64,000 nt of DNA from Paucibacter_B soli (GTDB lineage: Bacteria > Pseudomonadota > Gammaproteobacteria > Burkholderiales > Burkholderiaceae_C), in NCBI RefSeq assembly GCF_037482845.1, contig NZ_JBBHJW010000006.1, positions 186,001 through 250,000 on the forward strand. The letters run 5' to 3'. Below, piece after piece: positions 57,423-64,000 of this stretch (position 1 is its first letter; each line of letters starts with the position of its first letter). A model generated the notes under the pieces. That model saw only the letters and a list, made by a program, of their open reading frames with translations, did no database searches and was not told where the DNA came from. The translations under genes and the position numbers were made by a program.

Positions 57423-58163
57423 ATGAATACACAGGATGCAAAACGCGTCCTCGAGACTGCACTCATCTGCGCGCAGCAGCCGCTGACCTTGCGCGAGATG
57501 CGTGTCCTGTTTGCCGATGAGATCGGCGCGGACAGTCTGCGCACGCTGCTGGACGAGTTGTGCCGCGATTGGGATGGGCGTGGCGTGGAGTTGGTGACGG
57601 TGGCCTCGGGATGGCGTTTCCAGAGTCGGCCCGAACTGCGCGAGTACCTGGACCGGCTGAACCCGGAAAAGCCGCGCCGCTACTCGCGGGCCGTGATGGA
57701 GACCCTGGCCATCATTGCCTACCGGCAACCGGTGACGCGTGGCGATATCGAGGATATCCGCGGTGTGGTGGTCTCGACCGAGATCATCAAGCAACTGGAA
57801 GACCGCAGCTGGATTGAAGTGATCGGCCACCGTGAGGCGCCTGGGCGGCCGGCCCTGTATGCAACGACAACGCAGTTCCTGGATGACCTCGGTCTGGCCA
57901 GCCTGGAACAACTGCCGGCGCTTGAATTGACCGGCAGCGACCAGGCCGAGGCCCTGGCGCAGGTGGCGCAGGCCTCCTTGCTGGACGAAGAGGCAGTGCA
58001 ACAACAAGAACCCGGCGCGGCCGACCCTCAGGTCGCCGCTGCCGCCGAAGAATCCCCAGGCGTGCCTGTGCCCGAGCTAGCTGCCGAGTACGAGCCCGCA
58101 TCCGAACCGGCCCCGCCGGCTCCTGAGTCTGAGGCCACCGACAAGGTGCAAAGCGACGCATGA
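57423..58163 (+). CDS. scpB: Segregation and condensation protein B
   Basis: 246-residue winged-helix subunit that dimerises and binds ScpA in the SMC-ScpAB condensin. The conserved part spans ~1-160 (ETLAIIAYRQPVTRGDIEDIRGV, in part; LGRPALYATT-type GRPALYATTTQFLDDLGL, in part). An acidic Glu/Ala/Pro-rich tail of ~80 residues follows. scpA is not in the window. It overlaps rluB by 4 bases (ATGA), a partnership found in many bacteria. Confidence 0.94.
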   Translation: MNTQDAKRVLETALICAQQPLTLREMRVLFADEIGADSLRTLLDELCRDWDGRGVELVTVASGWRFQSRPELREYLDRLNPEKPRRYSRAVMETLAIIAYRQPVTRGDIEDIRGVVVSTEIIKQLEDRSWIEVIGHREAPGRPALYATTTQFLDDLGLASLEQLPALELTGSDQAEALAQVAQASLLDEEAVQQQEPGAADPQVAAAAEESPGVPVPELAAEYEPASEPAPPAPESEATDKVQSDA

Positions 58164-60190
58164 ATTCCAACGACACCGATCCCAAGCCCGAAGGCGGCGC
58201 TCCCGAGGCAAGCGAGACGCCCAAGCGCAAACGCGCACCGGCCCGTGCCAAAGCGGTTGAGGGTGCCGAGGCGGTAGCCGCGGCCGCCGAGGCCGAAGCC
58301 AAACCGGTGAAGCCGCGCGCGCCGCGCAAGACGGCCGCCAAGAAGGTCGCTGTGCTGGCCGAAGAGTCGGCCGCCGCGCCGGTGACCGAGCCGGTGATCG
58401 AGCCTGCGGCCGAGACGCCGCCTGCCGAGGCGCCCAAGCGCCGTGCCCCGCGCAAGACTGCTGCCGCCGCCGCCGAAGCGTCGGCCGCCCTTGCCCCGGT
58501 GCAGCTGGACCTGGCGCCGGCCGCGCCGGTGGCTGGCGAACCCCTGCCTGCCGAGTCGGCAGCCGAGGGCGCCGAGGCTGGTCAGGAGGCTCAGGAAGCC
58601 CAGGACGGCGAGCTGCGCCAGGGCCGCAATCGCCGCCGCAATCGCCGCGGCCGTGGTGGTGAGGCGGACGAGGGCGCGCCGCGTGCCGAAGCCCCGCGCG
58701 TGCAAGTCGATGTGGCGCCCGAGCAGGTGCTGGCCGAGGTGGGCGAGCGTTTTGCCCAGGTGCTCGCCGGCGAGTACGACGAGAACGCGCCCGTGGAGGA
58801 GCCCACGGAAGAGGTGCAGGACAGCAAGCGCGTGCTGGCGCCCGAGCCCGATGCGCCCAAGCTGCAGAAGGTGCTGGCGCAGGCCGGCGTCGGCTCGCGC
58901 CGCGATATCGAGGACATGATTGCCGAGGGCAAGATCACGGTGAACGACGAGGTCGCTCACATCGGTCAGCGCATCTCCTTTGGCGACCGCGTCAGCGTGG
59001 CCGGCAAGCCGATCAAGGTGCGCATCTCGCCGCCGGCGCCTCGCATCATTGCCTATCACAAGCCCGCCGGCGAGGTGGTTACCCACAACGACCCCGAGGG
59101 TCGCCCGACGGTGTTCCGCCGCCTGCCCAAGCTCTACCAGGGCAAGTGGCAATCGGTGGGGCGCCTGGATCTGAATACCGAAGGCCTGCTGCTGTTCACC
59201 AACTCGGGTGAGCTGGCCAACCAGCTGATGCACCCGCGCTTCGGCGTGGAGCGCGAGTACGCGGTGCGCGTGCTGGGCACGCTGACCGACGAACAGCGCG
59301 CCAAGCTGCTCAGCGGCGTGGAGATCGACGGCCAGGCCGCCAGCTTCAAGAGTATCGAAGATGGCGGCGGCGAGGGTGCCAACCACTGGTATCGCGTCAT
59401 CATCACCGAGGGTCGCAACCGCGAGGTGCGCAAGCTCTTCGACGCTGTGGGCCTGGCGGTGAGCCGCCTGATCCGCATCCGCTACGGCACTGTGGTGCTG
59501 CCGCGCGGCCTCAAGCGCGGCGTCTGGGTGGAACTGGACGACAACGATGTGCGCGTGATCCGCGGCCTGGCGGGCCATGTGCGCGAGAACCGTGGCGAGC
59601 GCGGTGAACGTGGCGAGCGTGGCGCCGAGCGTGGCGAGCGCGCACCGCAGCGCGGCAATGATCGCAATGACAAGCAGCGCGGCGGCGGCAACAACCGCCG
59701 TGCCGACGGCCGCCATGCCGGCGTGGGGCCGCGCCCCAGCCGCCCGGACCGGCCCGAGCGTCCTGGCGACCGGCCCGATCGGCCGGACCGCCCCGAGCGC
59801 GCACCGCGCGAGGAACGCTTTGTCGACAACCGCGACAGCGCTGCCGACCGCGACGATCAGGACGACGACTTCATTCCGCGCAACGTCAATCCGCTGGAGC
59901 AGACCTTCGACCGGCGCTTTGCCGGCAAGTCGCGCGGTTTCCCGCAGGGCTTCGGCCATGGCGGCAGCGGCCCCCGCGGTGGTGGTGGCGGTGGCGAGCC
60001 GCGCGGCGGCCGCGGCCCCGGCAAGGCCGGCGACGGCCCGCGCCAACCCGACCCGATGCAGACCTCGGTGGGCTATATCGGCGCCGATGCTTTCCATGGC
60101 CGTGGTGGACGCCGCGGTGGTGGTGGCGGCGGCGGCGGGCGTTCCGGTGGCGGCGGCGGCCGCTCGGGCGGCGGCGGTCGCCATCGCTGA
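58160..60190 (+). CDS. rluB: 23S rRNA pseudouridine(2605) synthase RluB, with long disordered extensions
   Basis: Modifies U2605 of 23S rRNA. The ~240-residue enzyme core lies in the middle of a 676-residue protein: S4 domain from ~233 (KLQKVLAQAGVGSRRDIEDM), catalytic Asp ~337 in GRLDLNTEG and the C-terminal RNREVRKLFDAVGL. It is preceded by ~230 residues of Ala/Lys/Pro/Glu-rich sequence with basic patches (RNRRRNRRGRGG) and followed by ~200 residues of RG, RP and Gly-rich repeats (GERGERGERG; GGGGGGGGRSGGGGG). E. coli RluB is 291 residues. The extensions are expected to be disordered and RNA-binding. Co-translated with scpB. Confidence 0.93.
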   Translation: MNSNDTDPKPEGGAPEASETPKRKRAPARAKAVEGAEAVAAAAEAEAKPVKPRAPRKTAAKKVAVLAEESAAAPVTEPVIEPAAETPPAEAPKRRAPRKTAAAAAEASAALAPVQLDLAPAAPVAGEPLPAESAAEGAEAGQEAQEAQDGELRQGRNRRRNRRGRGGEADEGAPRAEAPRVQVDVAPEQVLAEVGERFAQVLAGEYDENAPVEEPTEEVQDSKRVLAPEPDAPKLQKVLAQAGVGSRRDIEDMIAEGKITVNDEVAHIGQRISFGDRVSVAGKPIKVRISPPAPRIIAYHKPAGEVVTHNDPEGRPTVFRRLPKLYQGKWQSVGRLDLNTEGLLLFTNSGELANQLMHPRFGVEREYAVRVLGTLTDEQRAKLLSGVEIDGQAASFKSIEDGGGEGANHWYRVIITEGRNREVRKLFDAVGLAVSRLIRIRYGTVVLPRGLKRGVWVELDDNDVRVIRGLAGHVRENRGERGERGERGAERGERAPQRGNDRNDKQRGGGNNRRADGRHAGVGPRPSRPDRPERPGDRPDRPDRPERAPREERFVDNRDSAADRDDQDDDFIPRNVNPLEQTFDRRFAGKSRGFPQGFGHGGSGPRGGGGGGEPRGGRGPGKAGDGPRQPDPMQTSVGYIGADAFHGRGGRRGGGGGGGGRSGGGGGRSGGGGRHR

Positions 60191-60206
60191 ACCAAAGCAT
60201 TCCTTG

Positions 60207-60238
60207 GCGGGCCTGCGTCAGGCTGACATCAGGCCCGC
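60207..60238. repeat. Long inverted repeat between rluB and ndk
   Basis: GCGGGCCTG (60207-60215) is perfectly complementary to CAGGCCCGC (60230-60238), and inside it GTCA pairs with TGAC around GGC. No T-run follows. It lies just before a TACAAT (60251-60256), the likely -10 box of ndk. Confidence 0.55.
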
Positions 60239-60295
60239 AACTTCACACAGTACAATGCAAGGCTTTGCCAAGCCTCAGATTTCAGGAGAAAAACC

Positions 60296-60721
60296 ATGGC
60301 TATCGAACGCACCCTTTCCATCATCAAGCCTGATGCCGTGGCCAAGAATGTCATCGGTCAGATCTACAGCCGCTTCGAAGGCGCTGGCCTGAAGATCGTG
60401 GCCGCCAAGATGGCCCACCTCTCGCGTGGCGAGGCCGAGGCCTTCTACGCCGTGCACAAGGCCCGCCCCTTCTTCAATGACCTGGTCAACTTCATGATCT
60501 CCGGTCCCGTCATGATCCAGGCGCTGGAAGGCGAGAACGCGATCCTGAAGCACCGCGACCTGATGGGCGCCACCGACCCGAAGAAGGCCGAGAAGGGCAC
60601 CATTCGTGCCGATTTCGCCGACAGCATCGACGCCAACGCCGTGCATGGCTCGGACGCCGCTGAAACCGCCGCCGTGGAGATTGCATTCTTCTTCCCCGGC
60701 ATGAACGTTTACAGCCGCTGA
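60296..60721 (+). CDS. ndk: Nucleoside diphosphate kinase
   Basis: 141-residue kinase that equilibrates nucleoside di- and triphosphates through a phosphohistidine. Catalytic His117 in NAVHGSD; N-terminal TLSIIKPDAVAKN and KARPFFNDLVNFM match the family. Standard length. ATG 60296 has AGGAG 7 bases upstream. First gene of the conserved ndk-rlmN-pilW-rodZ-ispG string. Confidence 0.97.
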   Translation: MAIERTLSIIKPDAVAKNVIGQIYSRFEGAGLKIVAAKMAHLSRGEAEAFYAVHKARPFFNDLVNFMISGPVMIQALEGENAILKHRDLMGATDPKKAEKGTIRADFADSIDANAVHGSDAAETAAVEIAFFFPGMNVYSR

Positions 60722-60743
60722 ACGGCGCATCGCCTCTTGTCGC

Positions 60744-60763
60744 GCTGGCCTCAAGAGGCCAGC
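60744..60763 (+). other. Hairpin between ndk and rlmN
   Basis: GCTGGCCT (60744-60751) pairs perfectly with AGGCCAGC (60756-60763) around CAAG, 22 bases before rlmN. No T-run; probably an mRNA element that adjusts rlmN relative to ndk. Confidence 0.5.
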
Positions 60764-60785
60764 ATTGACGAGAAGGGGCACACAC

Positions 60786-61907
60786 ATGGACGCGGTCAAC
60801 CTGCTTGGATTCGATCTCGAAGGCTTGGCTGCGTACTGCGAGCAGCTGGGGGAAAAGCGCTTTCGCGCTACCCAGCTGTTTCGCTGGATCCATCAAAAAG
60901 GGGCATCTGACTTTGCGCAGATGTCCGATCTGGCCAAGTCGCTGCGCGACAAGCTGGCCGGCCGGGCGCATATCGCGGCGTTGCCGGTGATCTCCGAGCA
61001 CCTCTCCGCCGACGGTACGGTCAAGTGGCTGTTCGACGTGGGGCAGGGCAATGCCGTCGAGGCGGTGTTCATTCCCGAGGACGACCGTGGCACGCTGTGC
61101 GTATCCAGCCAGGCGGGCTGCGCCGTGGGCTGCCGCTTCTGCTCCACCGGCCACCAGGGCTTCAGCCGCAATCTCGAGACCTCCGAAATCGTCGCCCAGC
61201 TCTGGTATGCCGAGCACAGCCTGCGCAAGCGCCTGAACAGCCAGGAGCGCGTCATCTCCAATGTGGTGATGATGGGCATGGGCGAGCCGCTGCAGAACTA
61301 CGGCGCCCTGGTGCCGGCCCTGCGCGTGATGCTGGATGATCATGGCTACGGCCTCTCGCGCCGCCGTGTCACCGTTTCCACCTCGGGGGTGGTGCCGATG
61401 ATCGACCGCCTGCGCGAGGATTGCCCGGTGGCGCTGGCGGTGTCGCTGCATGCGCCCACCGATGCGCTGCGCGACCAGCTCGTGCCGCTCAACAAGAAAT
61501 ACCCGATCGCCGAGCTGCTGGATGCCTGCAAGCGCTATCTCGACAAGGCGCCGCGCGACTGCATCACCTTCGAGTACTGCATGCTCGACGGCGTGAACGA
61601 CACGCCCGAGCAGGCGCTGGAGCTGGTCAAGCTCTTGCGTGGGCATGTGTCATGCAAGATCAACCTGATTCCCTTTAACCCCTTCCCGGCCTCGGGGCTG
61701 AAGCGTTCGCCGCGCGAGCGCGTGATGGCATTTGCCGAGCTCTTGATCAAGGCCGGCATCGTCACCACCGTGCGCAAGACGCGCGGCGACGATATCGATG
61801 CCGCCTGCGGTCAGCTGGCCGGCGAGGTGCAGGACCGCACCCGCGCGCATGTACGCATGGTGCGCGCGCCGGTTGTGGTCAAGAATGGTGCTGGCAAGTC
61901 CTCCTAG
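60786..61907 (+). CDS. rlmN: Dual-specificity 23S rRNA/tRNA adenine-C2 methyltransferase
   Basis: Radical SAM enzyme that methylates A2503 of 23S rRNA and A37 of certain tRNAs. 373 residues; the 4Fe-4S cysteines are Cys112, Cys116 and Cys119 (CAVGCRFCSTG), and catalytic Cys105 lies seven residues before, as in E. coli. The second catalytic Cys is near the C-terminus (DDIDAACGQLAG). ATG 60786 has AAGGGG ~7 bases upstream; an earlier in-frame TTG at 60765 is unlikely. Confidence 0.96.
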   Translation: MDAVNLLGFDLEGLAAYCEQLGEKRFRATQLFRWIHQKGASDFAQMSDLAKSLRDKLAGRAHIAALPVISEHLSADGTVKWLFDVGQGNAVEAVFIPEDDRGTLCVSSQAGCAVGCRFCSTGHQGFSRNLETSEIVAQLWYAEHSLRKRLNSQERVISNVVMMGMGEPLQNYGALVPALRVMLDDHGYGLSRRRVTVSTSGVVPMIDRLREDCPVALAVSLHAPTDALRDQLVPLNKKYPIAELLDACKRYLDKAPRDCITFEYCMLDGVNDTPEQALELVKLLRGHVSCKINLIPFNPFPASGLKRSPRERVMAFAELLIKAGIVTTVRKTRGDDIDAACGQLAGEVQDRTRAHVRMVRAPVVVKNGAGKSS

Positions 61908-61930
61908 TCCACCACTCAGACGGTAAGCAC

Positions 61931-62743
61931 ATGGCCTCTTCGATGCAGCGCATTTCTTCCGGCGTCAAGCCCTTGCTGGCGGGACTGGTCCTGGCTGTCA
62001 TGGCGGGATGTGCCGGCATGGCCGGCAACGCTGGCCAGCAGCCACGCACCGAGAGCGATCAGACCGACGCCGACCGGCGCGCCAATGTGCGCCTGGAGCT
62101 GGCCGGTGGCTATTTCTCGCGCGGCCAGTACAGCACCGCGCTGGACGAGGTGAAGCTTGCCCTGCAGGCCAAGCCCGGCATGACCGAGGCCATCAATCTG
62201 CGCAGTCTGATCTTTGCCGCCATGGGCGAGCCCGAGCTGGCCGAGGAGGGCTTCAAGAGGGCGCTGAGTCTGGCGCCCAAGGATGCCGACACGGCGCACA
62301 ACTACGGCTGGTTCCTGTGCCAGGGCGAGCGCTGGCAGGCCGCCAACGCGCAGTTCGAGGCCGCGCTGGCCCAGCCGCAGTACCGCTTTCCCAGCCGCAC
62401 CCTGCTGGCGCGCGGCGTGTGCGAGGCGCGCGCCGGCCAGCTGGGCGATGCCGAACGTAGCCTTGCCAAGGCCTTCGAGCTTGATCCCGCCAATCCGGCG
62501 GTGTCGGTGAACCTGGCCGAGGTGCTGCTGCGCCTGGGGCAGCCGGACCGTGCGCGCTTCTATGTGCGGCGCGTGAACGCCCTGGCCGAACAGATCAACG
62601 CCTCCAGCCTCTGGCTGGAGTTGCGCGTGGAACGCCGTCTGGGCAATACCGCCAGCGTGGAGGACCTGGGCCAGCAACTGCGTCGACGCTATCCGCAGTC
62701 GGCCGAGGTCGCGGCCCTCAACAGCGGTCGATACGATGAATGA
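61931..62743 (+). CDS. pilW: Type IV pilus biogenesis/stability lipoprotein PilW (PilF)
   Basis: Outer-membrane pilotin for the PilQ secretin. 270 residues: lipoprotein signal with Cys27 (LAVMAGCAG) and six TPR-type repeats (LELAGGYFSRGQYSTALDEV; AINLRSLIFAAMGEPELAEEG, in part; AHNYGWFLCQGERWQAA). The length and its position between rlmN and rodZ are those of PilW/PilF. A C-terminal region beyond the TPRs is short. No other pilus genes are in the window. Confidence 0.92.
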   Translation: MASSMQRISSGVKPLLAGLVLAVMAGCAGMAGNAGQQPRTESDQTDADRRANVRLELAGGYFSRGQYSTALDEVKLALQAKPGMTEAINLRSLIFAAMGEPELAEEGFKRALSLAPKDADTAHNYGWFLCQGERWQAANAQFEAALAQPQYRFPSRTLLARGVCEARAGQLGDAERSLAKAFELDPANPAVSVNLAEVLLRLGQPDRARFYVRRVNALAEQINASSLWLELRVERRLGNTASVEDLGQQLRRRYPQSAEVAALNSGRYDE

Positions 62744-62753
62744 GGGACATCGC

Positions 62754-63647
62754 ATGACTTCCATGGTGACCGACGAGGCGCCGCCGGTGTCTGCGCCTGC
62801 CGTGCCTAGCGTGGCTGGTGCGCCGCTCACCGCTGGCGCCGCCCTGCAGGCCGCGCGCCGCGCCCGCGGGCTGCACATCGCCGCGCTGGCCGCGATGCTC
62901 AAGGTGCCGCAGGCCAAGCTGGAGGCGCTGGAGGCGGATCGCATCCAGGACCTGCCCGACGCGACCTTTGCGCGCGCCCTGGCCACGGCGATGTGCCGTG
63001 CGCTCAAGACCGATGCGGCGCCGGTGCTGGCGCTGCTGCCCAAGGGCAACGAGGCGGGGCTCGAACGTGTCACGCGCGGCCTGAATCAACCCTTCCGCGA
63101 CCGCTCCGGGCGCGAGGAGGGCCTGTCGCTGGAGCTGCTCAAGCGGCCGGTGGTGTTGGGGACGGCAGGGCTGCTGTTGGCCGCCGCCCTGGTCTACCTG
63201 GTGCCCGGTGCCTGGCTGACGGCATGGACCGAGCGTGCCGATACCACCGCGGGGAGCGCTGCAACGACCACGACCACGAGCGTACCCAGCCAGCCCATGC
63301 CCGAGCCAACGCCCGTGGTGCAGGAGCCCGTGCAGTCATTGGCGCCTAGCGCCTCTACGCCCGCGGAGCCGCTGCCCGCACCGCTGGCGCAGGCCGTGCC
63401 GGCGGATGCTGCCGCGCCATTGCGCGTTCGCACCAGCGCCGACTCCTGGGTCGAGGTGGTCGACGCCAAGGGTCAGGTCTTGCTGTCGCGCGTGTTGCAT
63501 GCGGGCGAGCAGGCCGAGCTGGGCGGCCAGCTGCCCTTGAGGCTGCGCATCGGCAATGTGGCCGGCACCGAGCTGAGCTACAAGGGCAAGCCGGTGGACC
63601 TGGTGGCGCAGGCGCGCGACAACGTGGCGCGCTTCGAGCTGAACTGA
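62754..63647 (+). CDS. rodZ: Cytoskeletal/cell-shape protein RodZ
   Basis: Bitopic membrane protein that links MreB to the wall-synthesis machinery. 297 residues: N-terminal helix-turn-helix-type MreB-binding domain (~26-95, ALQAARRARGLHIAALAAML), a transmembrane helix at ~133-152 (VVLGTAGLLLAAALVYLVPG), a Thr/Pro-rich periplasmic linker and a C-terminal DUF4115 domain (~210-290, SWVEVVDAKGQVLLSRVL). ATG 62754 has GAGGGA 7 bases upstream and is preferred over ATG 62736, which overlaps pilW. Confidence 0.92.
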   Translation: MTSMVTDEAPPVSAPAVPSVAGAPLTAGAALQAARRARGLHIAALAAMLKVPQAKLEALEADRIQDLPDATFARALATAMCRALKTDAAPVLALLPKGNEAGLERVTRGLNQPFRDRSGREEGLSLELLKRPVVLGTAGLLLAAALVYLVPGAWLTAWTERADTTAGSAATTTTTSVPSQPMPEPTPVVQEPVQSLAPSASTPAEPLPAPLAQAVPADAAAPLRVRTSADSWVEVVDAKGQVLLSRVLHAGEQAELGGQLPLRLRIGNVAGTELSYKGKPVDLVAQARDNVARFELN

Positions 63648-63686
63648 ATCTGGACGACATAAGCAGGGCCCGCCGCCCGACCGACG

Positions 63687-64000
63687 ATGAGTGATGAGCC
63701 CAAGACCCTGAATCCCGCCGCCGTGGCGATTGCTGCTGCGCGCCCGGGTCGCCGTGTGACTCGCCAGGCCAGCGTGCGCTGGGGTGCGCGCGTGGTGACC
63801 ATAGGCGGCGATGCGCCGGTGCGCGTGCAGTCGATGACCAATACCGACACGGTGGACGTGATCGGCACTGCCATCCAGATCAAGGAGCTGGCGATCGCCG
63901 GCTCGGAGCTGGTGCGCATCACCGTCAACACGCCCGAGGCCGCCGAGGCGGTGCCGCATATCCGCGCCCAGCTCGACCGCATGGGCATCGATGTGCCCCT
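63687..64000 (+). CDS. ispG: 4-hydroxy-3-methylbut-2-enyl diphosphate synthase (3' truncated by window edge)
   Basis: Fe-S enzyme of the MEP isoprenoid pathway. About 104 codons are visible from ATG 63687, ending at the window border. After a ~30-residue extension rich in Ala and Arg, the family start is clear: RQASVRWGARVVTIGGDAPV (in part), VQSMTNTDTVDV and GSELVRITVNTPEAAE. The catalytic cysteines are beyond the edge. The reading frame lies outside ordinary ORF listings because it has no stop. It supplies precursors for the farnesyl diphosphate used by hpnCDE. Confidence 0.94.
   Translation, partial: MSDEPKTLNPAAVAIAAARPGRRVTRQASVRWGARVVTIGGDAPVRVQSMTNTDTVDVIGTAIQIKELAIAGSELVRITVNTPEAAEAVPHIRAQLDRMGIDVP

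Noticed and set aside
58028..60184. 718-codon open frame antisense to rluB
   Set aside because: Produced by the low-complexity Ala/Gly/Arg coding of RluB; alanine repeats without family similarity.
59580..60190. CRISPR-like or tandem repeat array
   Set aside because: The repeats are in-frame codon repeats of the RG/Gly-rich RluB tail, not spaced direct repeats.

Overview
The window is a chromosomal core-genome segment from a GC-rich betaproteobacterium of the order Burkholderiales, most likely of the Roseateles/Paucibacter/Rubrivivax/Comamonadaceae kind. That assignment is inferred from protein sequence character and gene order (ilvBHC-pssA-leuA; ndk-rlmN-pilW-rodZ-ispG; ECF sigma-DUF3619-DUF3106-RDD; hpnCDE; odhA-odhB-lpd-zapE). 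I see no prophage, insertion sequence, CRISPR array or plasmid gene. Almost all of the sequence is coding. Both ends cut genes: pheT on the left and ispG on the right.

Layout. 1-3.2 kb: end of pheT, ihfA, a MerR regulator and tRNA-Pro. 3.2-10.5 kb: a degenerate J-domain protein, the membrane pyrophosphatase hppA divergent from soluble ppa, a DUF482 acyltransferase, glutamine-dependent NAD synthetase and the PII protein glnB. 10.5-13.2 kb: a compact leftward operon of ECF sigma factor, DUF3619, DUF3106, RDD membrane protein and dgkA. 13.2-19.7 kb: the branched-chain amino acid block ilvB-ilvH-ilvC, pssA and leuA. leuA is preceded by a complete attenuator with a leader-peptide gene too short for ordinary gene callers. 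19.8-24.7 kb: a PBP7-type endopeptidase, an IclR regulator and hpnC-hpnD-hpnE (squalene from farnesyl diphosphate). 24.7-29.1 kb: an RND efflux adaptor and pump behind a consensus promoter with a TetR-type operator. 29.2-35.3 kb: tRNA-Leu(UAG) and the proteostasis cluster tig-clpP-clpX-lon. 35.4-36.1 kb: five tRNA genes, including three identical tRNA-Gly copies, separated by strong terminators.

36.1-44.5 kb: murI, etfB-etfA with a DmdC-like acyl-CoA dehydrogenase and a nitronate monooxygenase-like protein (acyl-CoA oxidation feeding electron-transfer flavoprotein), an orphan peptide-type binding protein, a YkgJ-type cysteine-cluster protein and a 2-oxoglutarate/Fe(II) oxygenase. 44.5-52.2 kb: the 2-oxoglutarate dehydrogenase operon odhA-odhB-lpd, then zapE with an overlapping small secreted protein. 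52.2-57.2 kb: a PP2C-type phosphatase, a DUF465 protein, a DinG-type Fe-S helicase, bamD and rluD. 57.2-64 kb: a structured leader in front of scpB-rluB, then ndk, rlmN, pilW, rodZ and the start of ispG.

The most interesting signals are regulatory. They are the leuA attenuator, whose antiterminator and terminator can be base-paired by eye; a terminator-like hairpin in the ilvB leader; the multi-hairpin scpB leader; a dispersed GGGGTCAGRTC word found six times, far above chance; an uncharacterised ECF sigma operon; and palindromic operators in front of the RND pump and etfBA with no cognate regulator beside them.
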